Origin: an uncultured Bacteroides sp. | GTDB lineage: Bacteria > Bacteroidota > Bacteroidia > Bacteroidales > Bacteroidaceae | Direction: 5' to 3' | NCBI RefSeq assembly: GCF_963666545.1 | Contig: NZ_OY762899.1 | Span: 496,001-560,000, forward strand | DNA length: 64,000 nucleotides | Part shown: positions 37,600 to 46,235 of the stretch, one piece after another | Layout of the letters: each line of letters begins with the position of its first letter | Position numbering within the stretch: the stretch's first letter is position 1 | Notes under the pieces: model-generated | Database searches by the model: none | What the model saw: the letters and a program-made list of their open reading frames with translations, nothing else | What the model was told of the DNA's origin: nothing | Translations under genes and position numbers: made by a program

Positions 37600-37698
37600 C
37601 TAGTATAGGTCGCTACACATTGATAGCGGGTAGTCCTTTAATTGTACCTTATGGAATTGAAACCTAGTATAGGTCGCTACACATTGATAGCGGGTAGT
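37600..37698 (+). repeat. Tandem duplicate spacer
   Basis: The spacer beginning CTAGTATAGGTCGCTACACA occurs at 37600-37634 and again at 37664-37698, identical, one repeat apart. Confidence 0.95.
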
Positions 37699-39385
37699 CC
37701 TTTAATTGTACCTTATGGAATTGAAACAATAAGGCATCCATAAAATAGAAATGTTAGTATCAGCCTTTAATTGTACCTTATGGAATTGAAACTCGAATAA
37801 TGATATTACATTCATAATATTGTAGTACCTTTAATTGTACCTTATGGAATTGAAACAGCTACATCGGCGTAATTCACGCCAAACGCTTCAAGCCTTTAAT
37901 TGTACCTTATGGAATTGAAACAAGGAAGTACGGTGAAGCAATCGTAAACCGATGGATCCTTTAATTGTACCTTATGGAATTGAAACTGTTCACCCCGCTT
38001 TTGCGGAGGGTAACAAATGTGCCCTTTAATTGTACCTTATGGAATTGAAACTAAGACAAAATCCAATCTGGTACCGACTGCATTACGCCTTTAATTGTAC
38101 CTTATGGAATTGAAACTGCAATCTTTGGGGCGTTTGGCCATAAGTTGCCAAATCCTTTAATTGTACCTTATGGAATTGAAACTGGCTTCGTTGTAGCACT
38201 TCATTTGTGTTTTATAATCCTTTAATTGTACCTTATGGAATTGAAACACCAGTGTATTATCTCTAATGCATCTTTGCTTTCCTTCCTTTAATTGTACCTT
38301 ATGGAATTGAAACACACTCTCGCTGTATATTCACGTACGGGTGTTTTACCTTTAATTGTACCTTATGGAATTGAAACTTAAGAGCCAATTTGTTTGATTC
38401 AAATATCCGATTACCTTTAATTGTACCTTATGGAATTGAAACTCGAAATCGACGGCTATTATTTTTCTATTCATCTTTCCTTTAATTGTACCTTATGGAA
38501 TTGAAACTCGGTCAAGGAGTAGTGGTCTTCGTCTTCGGAAAACGGCCTTTAATTGTACCTTATGGAATTGAAACAACCTCCCAAGTTCTTCACTTCCTCC
38601 CTTAATTTCCTTTAATTGTACCTTATGGAATTGAAACTAAGCCGAAAGCAGCGGGTAAAGGCATACGAGACCCTTTAATTGTACCTTATGGAATTGAAAC
38701 TAACGAGCTCGTTTTGGAAACGGCATTATCCGGGCGACCTTTAATTGTACCTTATGGAATTGAAACTTGGTAGGAGATGTAGGTGTGGATTCACCATCAC
38801 CTTTCCTTTAATTGTACCTTATGGAATTGAAACAAAAGATAATGTTACTTGCCTATAATAGAGGCGGTCCTTTAATTGTACCTTATGGAATTGAAACCTC
38901 GTTTATGAAGTCTATTCAGAAAGCGCAATTTCCTTTAATTGTACCTTATGGAATTGAAACTCCGAATATGATGCTACAATAAAGACGGTATATGTTCCCT
39001 TTAATTGTACCTTATGGAATTGAAACCGGCACGGGCTTATGAAGATACAATTGTCGAGAACAACCTTTAATTGTACCTTATGGAATTGAAACAGTCGTTG
39101 TAGTGAATGATTCAGCACGACGAATACCCCTTTAATTGTACCTTATGGAATTGAAACTCTTTATTTTACCGCTTCTAAAATCAGATAGTATTTCCTTTAA
39201 TTGTACCTTATGGAATTGAAACATAGTCCGACCTTAATCGTTGCGGCTGCTGATGTATCCTTTAATTGTACCTTATGGAATTGAAACTTGACGATGCACA
39301 AGCAATGTGCAATATGATTGACCTTTAATTGTACCTTATGGAATTGAAACATGTTGAGACAAAGTACTTATTGTCAAGTACCCTA

Positions 39386-39721
39386 CCTTTAATTGTACCT
39401 CATGGAATTGAAACGCAGAGCTTCGGAAGTCATTCGAGGCTCAATACAAGCCTTTAATTGTACCTCATGGAATTGAAACCATCGAACACATCAAGGAACT
39501 GACGTACATTCGGATCCTTTAATTGTACCTCATGGAATTGAAACCAAGTAATACATGTTATCATACCGTATTCATCACTCCTTTAATTGTACCTTATGGA
39601 ATTGAAACTTGTAATTGATATACTTTATATCAACCATCACTCTCCCTTTAATTGTACCCCATGGAATAAACGCAGATAGATTTGTCCTGTGGAGTTGGTC
39701 ATCAGATCCTTTAATTGTACC
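39386..39721 (+). repeat. Leader-distal variant and decayed repeats
   Basis: Three consecutive repeats (39386, 39451, 39516) carry T-to-C at repeat position 16 (CTCATGG). The next (39580) is canonical. The one at 39645 has CCCATGG and loses its 3' end after about 23 bases. The last, at 39708, keeps only the first 14 bases. This is the expected decay at the old end of an array. Confidence 0.93.
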
Positions 39722-40001
39722 ATAAACAAAGGAAAAAGCCTTGTGCTTTGATAATTATTAGAAGAATAGTGCAGATGCCCAAGAGGACGGTTTAGTTTAG
39801 TCAACTGCACGGTGCAGTTTTGGGGATTAGCTTTTAATGAAAAATAGTTTTCTCCTATCGTTATGCTAAAGCGCTTCCATTATTACATCAATCAAAGTGC
39901 GTCTTTCGCAAAGATTGTGGCAACTTATAAAAAAAACGTGCATGAAGTCCACAAACTCATGCACGTTTTATACACGTTTCGTATACCGAAAGACAACCTT
40001 T
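39722..40001. other. Spacer region between the CRISPR array and the galactan locus
   Basis: No gene was seen in these 280 bases. They hold a perfect hairpin (AACTGCAC, G, GTGCAGTT at 39803-39819, then TTTT-poor sequence), which may end the array transcript, and the terminator at 39933-39969. Confidence 0.6.
39933..39969. terminator. Terminator of the galactan operon
   Basis: A 13-base perfect stem, AAAACGTGCATGA at 39933-39945 and TCATGCACGTTTT at 39957-39969, has T runs on both strands. It lies 33 bases past the beta-galactosidase stop on the minus strand and can act in both directions. Confidence 0.88.
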
Positions 40002-42467
40002 CTACCTATCTCCTTTAACTGTTAGCGCCAACTTCCCGCTCTTCAATCCTTTCGCTTTTGCTTCAAACAAAATAGATCCTTCTTTTTCGGATGTTTGTAC
40101 AATGGCGGTAAGTTGCCCACTGAAGGCATGCATCCGGGGTAAATGAAACAATTCAAGACAAGTGGGGTCTCCATTGGCTACTGCACGAAATGTACCGCTA
40201 CCTTGTACAGAGAAGCTGATCAATCGATCGTCCATTGGACAAAGATTACCATCCTTATCGACTACTTTCACATTGATGTATGCCAGATCTTTCCCATCGG
40301 GAGTGAGTTGAGAACGGTCGGCCGACAGCTCTATGTGATGCGGCTTGCCTGCCGTACGTACTATCTCTTCAGCAACGGCTTTGCCCGTAGCATCATAAGC
40401 CACAACTTTCACTTCGCCCGGTTCGTATACCACATTCATCCACATCAACCGATAACGATTTTGCAGGGAGGTATTGTTTTTGCTCTGCCTGCCGTAGCTC
40501 TTTCCATTGACAAAGAGTTCTGCCGAAGGATAATCGGTATAAGCAAACACAGGGGTAATTTCCCCTTCACGTCCTTTCCAATTCCAATGTGGAAGAATGT
40601 GGAGTGTATGGTCGTTCTTATTCCAAATGCTTCTATACAGATAATAACGATCTTTCGGAATGCTAGCCAAGTCGATAATGCCAAACAGTGAACTGTGGTT
40701 GGGCCATGCGTCAGTATCATAAGGAGATGGCTCGCCAAGATAATCGAAGCCGGTCCAGACAAACTGCCCCATCGTCCAATGATGATCATCGGCCAATGCG
40801 AAGTCTTCGTCAGGCACGTTGGACCATGAACAATATTCCAAATCATACGAGGAAGATTGATGATCACTATATTGAGCATCGGCCTTTTTCTCTACGGGAA
40901 ACTTATATACGCCTCGTGAACTAACTGTAGAAGAGGTTTCGGAACCCAATACAATTCCCTGAGGGAGTTTGCCGTAAGCTTCTTCGTAGCGATGCACTCT
41001 GTAATTGAATCCGGGTACATCGAGCAGTGCGGCAAAGCCATTGCCAAGTACACAACTTACCTGATCCATGCCACAGGTTACAGGGCGTGTGGGGTCTTCT
41101 CGGTGACAAATATCTTGCAGGAAAGAAGCTACCCGATAACCATCGGGACTACACTGTGTCGGAACTTCATTGCCAATGCTCCACATCACCACGCTTGCAT
41201 TGTTGCGATAGTTGTGAAGCATGTTGATCATATCCTTCTCTGCCCATTCATTGAAAAAGCGGTGATAGCCATTCTCGCACTTGGCTTTGTCCCACTCGTC
41301 GAAAGGTTCTATCATCACCATAAATCCCATTTCGTCGCACAAAGCAACCAGCTCGGGTGCAGGCATATTATGTGCCGTACGTATAGCATCGCAACCCATA
41401 TCCTTTAGCATCGTGAGTTGGCGCCTCAACGCAGCGGTGTTTACAGCTGCGCCCAGCGGGCCTAAGTCGTGATGATTGCATACACCTTGAAATTTGCGAA
41501 GCTTTCCGTTCAGAAAGAAACCTTTGCCTGCAATGACTTGTACCGAACGAATGCCGAAACGTGTGGTATATTCATCTACCAAACGGTCACGAACAAAGAT
41601 TTTCGATACGGCTTTGTACAAGGCAGGTGTTTCGGGCGACCACAATGAAGGATGATCTACAATGAAATTTTGCTCAAAAGCTTGTCCTTTCATCAATTTG
41701 CGCATCTCATCCTTCCGGGCCACTACTTCTCCTTGTGCGTTGTGTATGACGGTCTGTATTCTTACATCTTCATTTGCCAGATTCTCAATCGTTGTTTTCA
41801 AACGCACGGCAGCATATTCGGCAGAAACAAAAGGAGTGGTGAGATAGGTACCCCAAACAGGAACATGTACCTCATCAGTAACGATGAGGTGCACATTTCT
41901 GTAAAGTCCTGCTCCTGAATACCAGCGCGATGATTGAGGTTTGTTTTCCAAACGTACGGCCAACAAGTTATCTCCTGAATGAATGAAGTCGGTAACATCG
42001 CAATGAAAAGAGTTGTATCCCCAAGGCCAAAAAGTAACTTCCTTGCCATTGACGTACACACGGGCTTCGCTCATCGCTCCATCAAATAGTAAAGTAACAC
42101 GTTTAGCTCCTTTTTCAAAACTGTCGACAGAGAAAGTCTTCCGATACCACCCTACCCCTACGTATGGCAATCCACCCGTACGTCCTGTCTTCACAGAAGC
42201 TTTGGTTTCCAGATTCTGTGTCACGGCAACGTTCTGCAAATCATTCTCTCTGCTGAATGGACCGTAAATGGCCCAATCATGGGGAACAACTACTTGCTGC
42301 CATTTCTCGTCGTTATAGTCTACAGTAGCGGCTTCGGCAACATCTCCTTTTGTAAATCGCCAACCCTTATCGAGCAAACGTTCACTTCTTACCGATTGAA
42401 CTTGTGCTTGTGCAGCAACGAGAGAACAGCATGTCAACGCAATCAGCGTCAGGCATTTCAACTTCAT
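40002..42467 (-). CDS. Glycoside hydrolase family 2 beta-galactosidase
   Basis: The 821-residue secreted enzyme has a signal peptide (1-22) and then the GH2 order. This is an N-terminal jelly-roll (about 30-200, with VPHDWA), an immunoglobulin-like domain (200-305), and a TIM barrel with the acid/base Glu434 in MWSIGNEVP and the nucleophile Glu510 in LGSETSS. A C-terminal domain of the Bacteroidota GH2 type (about 690-815) follows. With the GH53 endo-galactanase upstream, it would release galactose from galacto-oligosaccharides, probably in the periplasm. It is the last gene of the locus, 29 bases after GH53. Confidence 0.93.
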   Translation of the reverse strand: MKLKCLTLIALTCCSLVAAQAQVQSVRSERLLDKGWRFTKGDVAEAATVDYNDEKWQQVVVPHDWAIYGPFSRENDLQNVAVTQNLETKASVKTGRTGGLPYVGVGWYRKTFSVDSFEKGAKRVTLLFDGAMSEARVYVNGKEVTFWPWGYNSFHCDVTDFIHSGDNLLAVRLENKPQSSRWYSGAGLYRNVHLIVTDEVHVPVWGTYLTTPFVSAEYAAVRLKTTIENLANEDVRIQTVIHNAQGEVVARKDEMRKLMKGQAFEQNFIVDHPSLWSPETPALYKAVSKIFVRDRLVDEYTTRFGIRSVQVIAGKGFFLNGKLRKFQGVCNHHDLGPLGAAVNTAALRRQLTMLKDMGCDAIRTAHNMPAPELVALCDEMGFMVMIEPFDEWDKAKCENGYHRFFNEWAEKDMINMLHNYRNNASVVMWSIGNEVPTQCSPDGYRVASFLQDICHREDPTRPVTCGMDQVSCVLGNGFAALLDVPGFNYRVHRYEEAYGKLPQGIVLGSETSSTVSSRGVYKFPVEKKADAQYSDHQSSSYDLEYCSWSNVPDEDFALADDHHWTMGQFVWTGFDYLGEPSPYDTDAWPNHSSLFGIIDLASIPKDRYYLYRSIWNKNDHTLHILPHWNWKGREGEITPVFAYTDYPSAELFVNGKSYGRQSKNNTSLQNRYRLMWMNVVYEPGEVKVVAYDATGKAVAEEIVRTAGKPHHIELSADRSQLTPDGKDLAYINVKVVDKDGNLCPMDDRLISFSVQGSGTFRAVANGDPTCLELFHLPRMHAFSGQLTAIVQTSEKEGSILFEAKAKGLKSGKLALTVKGDR

Positions 42468-42496
42468 AATCTACCTCTATTTATTTATATTAGTGT

Positions 42497-43531
42497 TTAC
42501 TTAAACGCATCCAGTGCTACAGTAGATTTACCACTATCATCGAATGCTCCAAGCGTATATCCGTTCCAACTGCCGTATGCTTGGGGTTCCCAATAGAATA
42601 TACCCAAACATTTTTCACCTTCTATCGCTTTTGCTCTCGTCATCAGATCAGTTAGAAAAGATTTAGCTGTTTCAGGAGCATCCCATTGCATACCTACCTC
42701 GCAAAGCATCACTTCCGAGCCGTATCGACTTATCATATCATTCATATTCGCAATGCAGCTGGTGTTCATAGCTTCCCAGTTACCCACTGTAGGATAAAGA
42801 GACATACCGATGACATCCCATTTGGCTCCATTACTCTTCAATCCGTCAAAGATCCACCTAAACAGACTATTGTCGTTTCCACTTTGCACATGCACAATTA
42901 CTTTTGCATTAGCAAAGACTGACTTCACTGCATCATAGCCTGCATTGGTCAACGCAGCATAATTAGCCATATTCACAGAAGCTTTTCCATCTTCCCACAA
43001 CATGCCATTGCCGGTTTCATTTCCCACTTGTACCCATTCAGGAGTGATGCCTGAAGCCTTCAGTGTACTCAGCACATCAATAGTATGAGCAGACACAGCA
43101 GCTTTCAATTCGCTGAAGGTAAGATTGGACCAAGCGGCCGGTTTCGTTTGTTTGGAAGGATCGGCCCAAGTATCGCTATAATGAAAGTCAATCATCACCC
43201 GCATTCCCAGGTTCTTAGCTCTCCAAGCCTTTACCAACACATCTTGTTTATTGCACCACCCATCTGTAGGATTAACCCAAACACGCAAACGCACAGAATT
43301 CACACCCAGACTACCAAGTAACTTGAGGCAATCCATCTGAGCACCGGCAGCATTATAAAAGGTCTTGCCCGAAGCCTCCATTTGGGTCAGCCAACTAACA
43401 TCTGCTCCCTTAGCAAAGGTGGAAGTATCTTCCACCACCGTAGCAGGGTCATTATCGTCACTACACGAAGCACATGGCACAAAGAAAAGTGCCGCAAGCA
43501 AAGTAAAGAAAATATTTATTATTCGTTTCAT
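42497..43531 (-). CDS. Endo-beta-1,4-galactanase, family GH53, surface lipoprotein
   Basis: The 344-residue enzyme cuts beta-1,4-galactan side chains of pectin. The N-terminus has a lipobox around VPCASC (Cys20 or Cys23) followed by acidic residues, which suggests surface export in Bacteroidota. GH53 motifs are KGADVSWL (41-48), VNSVRLRVWVNP (77-88), MIDFHYSDTWADP (113-125), the acid/base Glu172 in WVQVGNETGNGMLW and the nucleophile Glu278 in LCEVGMQW. It identifies the locus substrate as galactan more firmly than any other gene here. Confidence 0.95.
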   Translation of the reverse strand: MKRIINIFFTLLAALFFVPCASCSDDNDPATVVEDTSTFAKGADVSWLTQMEASGKTFYNAAGAQMDCLKLLGSLGVNSVRLRVWVNPTDGWCNKQDVLVKAWRAKNLGMRVMIDFHYSDTWADPSKQTKPAAWSNLTFSELKAAVSAHTIDVLSTLKASGITPEWVQVGNETGNGMLWEDGKASVNMANYAALTNAGYDAVKSVFANAKVIVHVQSGNDNSLFRWIFDGLKSNGAKWDVIGMSLYPTVGNWEAMNTSCIANMNDMISRYGSEVMLCEVGMQWDAPETAKSFLTDLMTRAKAIEGEKCLGIFYWEPQAYGSWNGYTLGAFDDSGKSTVALDAFK

Positions 43532-43549
43532 ACAACTTCTATTTTTATC

Positions 43550-44602
43550 TTAGTTCTTGGCTATAGTATACGTGTATTTTACGGGGTCACTTAAGTCCAT
43601 CGTGATGGTGTATGTCCCTGCTTCACTCACAGGAATAGATTCTCCGGAAGTGAGTTCACCATTGCCATCAGCATCTCCATATTTAAAACTCCAGTTTTGA
43701 TTACCGATAATCTGTATGCCATAGAGTACATTAGAGATATTACACGTCACACTCCACTTTTTAGTAGTAGAATCATAAGTCATCACATCAGAAGTAAGGC
43801 TCCACGCATTAAACTCTCCTGTTATGCTAAAAGAAGTGATAGCTGTTTTACTCCAAGTCTGCGTATTTGTACTGGCTTTGATAAGGAAATAACCTCCTTC
43901 ATCAAACCAGATGTTCCACATTGCATCGCTTGAGTCGAGTATGTAAAGTCCACTGGCACTTGAACCATAAACTGTTCCTGTAGTCATATTCGCTTCTGTA
44001 GAGAACTTAAAGTTATCCCACTGCGAAGCTTGCACGTATCCTTCGTATTCACCATCACCCTCCCGTGAACACAATTTGTTTGAGAAGTCGGTGTAACTAT
44101 CAGCCTTAGGCATATATAGGTAAAAGACTTTCTCATAAGGTGTAACCTTAACCGACACCACATTACTATACAACGGATCCTGATTGGCTCCAATGGACGA
44201 TTTTAATCTTGCATAAATGGTAGTGGCTTCTCCGGCTTTTCCTCCTAAACTTAAAGCCAGTGTATTCAACACCGAACCGGTAAACGACTTTGAGTAGTTT
44301 GTTTCCGTATACTCTTTAATACTTGAGAAACCACTCTCGGTAGAAAGTTGCAACGTATTGACCAACAAGCCGGCTGACGTTCCATACTTATCACTCTGAG
44401 TGACCGAAAGCTCACTTGCATTCCAAGCAAAAGCAAGGACTAAATTTCCACTCTGCTCACTAGTCAGTACCACATCCGTAGCTGTAGCCTTCAATTCTCC
44501 GGCCTCGAATCCGGATAAAGTAACTGTATCTCCGTCGTTATTGCACGATGCAACCAACATTAACGACAGCATAACCATTATATATTGATAGATAGTTTTC
44601 AT
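43550..44602 (-). CDS. SusE-like outer-membrane glycan-binding lipoprotein
   Basis: The 350-residue lipoprotein has the lipobox LMLVASC (Cys20). Its N-terminal SusE domain, with AFAWNASELS and LSTESGF, runs over about 25-135. Two further beta-rich domains follow that resemble SusE/SusF starch-binding-like modules (about 150-345, including FSITGEFNAWSLTSD). It would bind polysaccharide at the cell surface next to SusCD. It lies directly after susD (24 bases). The exact ligand is inferred to be galactan from the neighbouring GH53. Confidence 0.88.
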   Translation of the reverse strand: MKTIYQYIMVMLSLMLVASCNNDGDTVTLSGFEAGELKATATDVVLTSEQSGNLVLAFAWNASELSVTQSDKYGTSAGLLVNTLQLSTESGFSSIKEYTETNYSKSFTGSVLNTLALSLGGKAGEATTIYARLKSSIGANQDPLYSNVVSVKVTPYEKVFYLYMPKADSYTDFSNKLCSREGDGEYEGYVQASQWDNFKFSTEANMTTGTVYGSSASGLYILDSSDAMWNIWFDEGGYFLIKASTNTQTWSKTAITSFSITGEFNAWSLTSDVMTYDSTTKKWSVTCNISNVLYGIQIIGNQNWSFKYGDADGNGELTSGESIPVSEAGTYTITMDLSDPVKYTYTIAKN

Positions 44603-44626
44603 TGAATTATAGTTTTATAGAGTTGA

Positions 44627-46213
44627 TCAAAAACCGGTATTCTGTACCAAATTCGGGTTAGCAGCCAGGTCGGCAGCCGGAATAGGATAAAGATTATATT
44701 TATCACTTACGGTTATACCATCTTTCACGCCACCTTTCCATTGCCAAATGTATGAAGAACCGGTAAACTTGCCAAAACGAATAAGGTCTGTGCGTCGGGT
44801 ACATTCCCAATAAAGTTCTCGTGCTCTTTCGGACAGAATGAAATCGAGAGTTAGATTGTCTTCACCTATATTTCCCGAATCATTTCCGTAAGCTCTGCCA
44901 CGCAACAAATTGATATAAGTTGCTGCCTGACTTTTCGTTCCTCCGGTTCCACCTCTGACCACAGCCTCAGCATACATCAGATAAACATCGGCCAAACGCA
45001 TCATAGGAAAATCAGTATCTACCAAACCTTCACTTGCATTCGATCCATTTTCTCCTGTCGATGTCTTGTTCGTATACTTCACAATCGCATATCCTTGTGA
45101 ATCGTCCGTAAGATCATCAATATCCAGCGTTTGTCCATTAGTAAAGAAAGAGGCTCTTTTATCAGTCGCTCCTGTTGCATCGGCAAACTGGCCTACAAAA
45201 TCTCTTCTTGTACGTAAGCTTCCCCAGCCCGATTGCACACCATAATCAGCTGCTGTCATTGAACTGGTAATGGCTCCACAAACCAAATAGGTTGTACCAC
45301 CCCAAGTAGTAGTTTTCAATCCGTCGGTTGCTATCGGATAAATAATTTCATTGGTACGCAGGTTATTATCGGCATTGAAAAGATTACGATAAGTAGCTTC
45401 CAGACTATATCCACCTGCAATGATCTTATTGCAATAAGTAATACAATCCGTGTTGCGCTGTGTACCGGTATATACCTCCGCATTGAGGTACAACTTAGCT
45501 AACAAAAACCATGGAGCAGCACGGCTCACTCTGGCATACTCGTTTTGCAAAGGCAAAGGAAGTAGCTCTTCAATATCTTTCAATTCCGATTCAATATAAT
45601 TGAAAAGTTCTGCTCGGGTGTAGCGTGGAGGAAAGAATGCACCAACAGCATCATTCTCTGTAACAAACGGCACATTACCAAACAAGTCTAACGCATGCGA
45701 GTAAACCAATGCTCTCAAGAAGCGTGCTTCAGCACGATATACTTTTATATCTGCAATTTCACTCTCAGTAAATTTGGATATCTTATCATCAGTGGCATTA
45801 CGCAAGAACTCGTTACATATAGCTACCGTATAATAGATGCGATAATACATCGCAGAGCTCCATTCGTCAGTTGAGTTCCAGTTAATAGCCTGTATATTAG
45901 TCATTGCATCACCTCCGGCCCATGTGTAAACAGCCTCATCAGTAGGAACTTCTTGCAAGTTGAAATAAATGCGCAAATATCCCCAATAGGTTTTGCCACC
46001 CAAATCTGTATTCGCATCTCCTTTTTCCTGACCGGCGATGGCCAAAGAAGCATATAATTTAGCTAAAACAGATTTATAACCGTCAGCAGTTGAATATACT
46101 GTAGCCGAAGTTGTTTCTATAGTGGGATACTGATTCAAATCATCGAGACAGGAAGAGAAAAGCCCTGCTATCATCAGTACCGCAAATAAATAAATTGATC
46201 TTACTTTTTTCAT
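44627..46213 (-). CDS. SusD-family surface glycan-binding lipoprotein
   Basis: The 528-residue protein has the lipobox GLFSSC (Cys22) and the tetratricopeptide-rich SusD fold. The early segment SSCLDDLNQYPTIETTSATVYSTADGYKSVLAKLY, then YRAEARFLRALVYSHALDLFGNVPFVTE, and the C-terminal LDFILSERARELYWECTRRTDLIRFGKF with YPIP near the end are family hallmarks. It acts as the lid over the SusC pore. It follows susC by 22 bases. Confidence 0.96.
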   Translation of the reverse strand: MKKVRSIYLFAVLMIAGLFSSCLDDLNQYPTIETTSATVYSTADGYKSVLAKLYASLAIAGQEKGDANTDLGGKTYWGYLRIYFNLQEVPTDEAVYTWAGGDAMTNIQAINWNSTDEWSSAMYYRIYYTVAICNEFLRNATDDKISKFTESEIADIKVYRAEARFLRALVYSHALDLFGNVPFVTENDAVGAFFPPRYTRAELFNYIESELKDIEELLPLPLQNEYARVSRAAPWFLLAKLYLNAEVYTGTQRNTDCITYCNKIIAGGYSLEATYRNLFNADNNLRTNEIIYPIATDGLKTTTWGGTTYLVCGAITSSMTAADYGVQSGWGSLRTRRDFVGQFADATGATDKRASFFTNGQTLDIDDLTDDSQGYAIVKYTNKTSTGENGSNASEGLVDTDFPMMRLADVYLMYAEAVVRGGTGGTKSQAATYINLLRGRAYGNDSGNIGEDNLTLDFILSERARELYWECTRRTDLIRFGKFTGSSYIWQWKGGVKDGITVSDKYNLYPIPAADLAANPNLVQNTGF

Positions 46214-46235
46214 TGTGCGTAGTATTATGATTTAG

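Larger units (their letters stand above)
30309..39721 (+). CRISPR. Very long type I-B CRISPR array (144 full repeats)
   Basis: The 29-base repeat begins CCTTTAATTG, continues TACCTTATGG and ends AATTGAAAC. By hand I count 144 full repeats, with 143 spacers of about 34-38 bases (mean near 36), and then two decayed repeats at 39645 and 39708. The last 8 bases, ATTGAAAC, are the usual 5' crRNA handle of type I-B. The repeat is almost unstructured, which fits a wrap-around type Cas6. The first repeat is next to the leader and the decayed ones are at the far end, so transcription and acquisition run in the plus direction. The repeat translates in one frame as PLIVPYGIET, which produces false ORFs. 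Three spacers are present twice. Confidence 0.98.

Noticed and set aside
30903-39118. Small reading frames with repeated PLIVPYGIET or FQFHKVQLK blocks
   Set aside because: They are translations of the CRISPR repeat in its two strands and are not genes.
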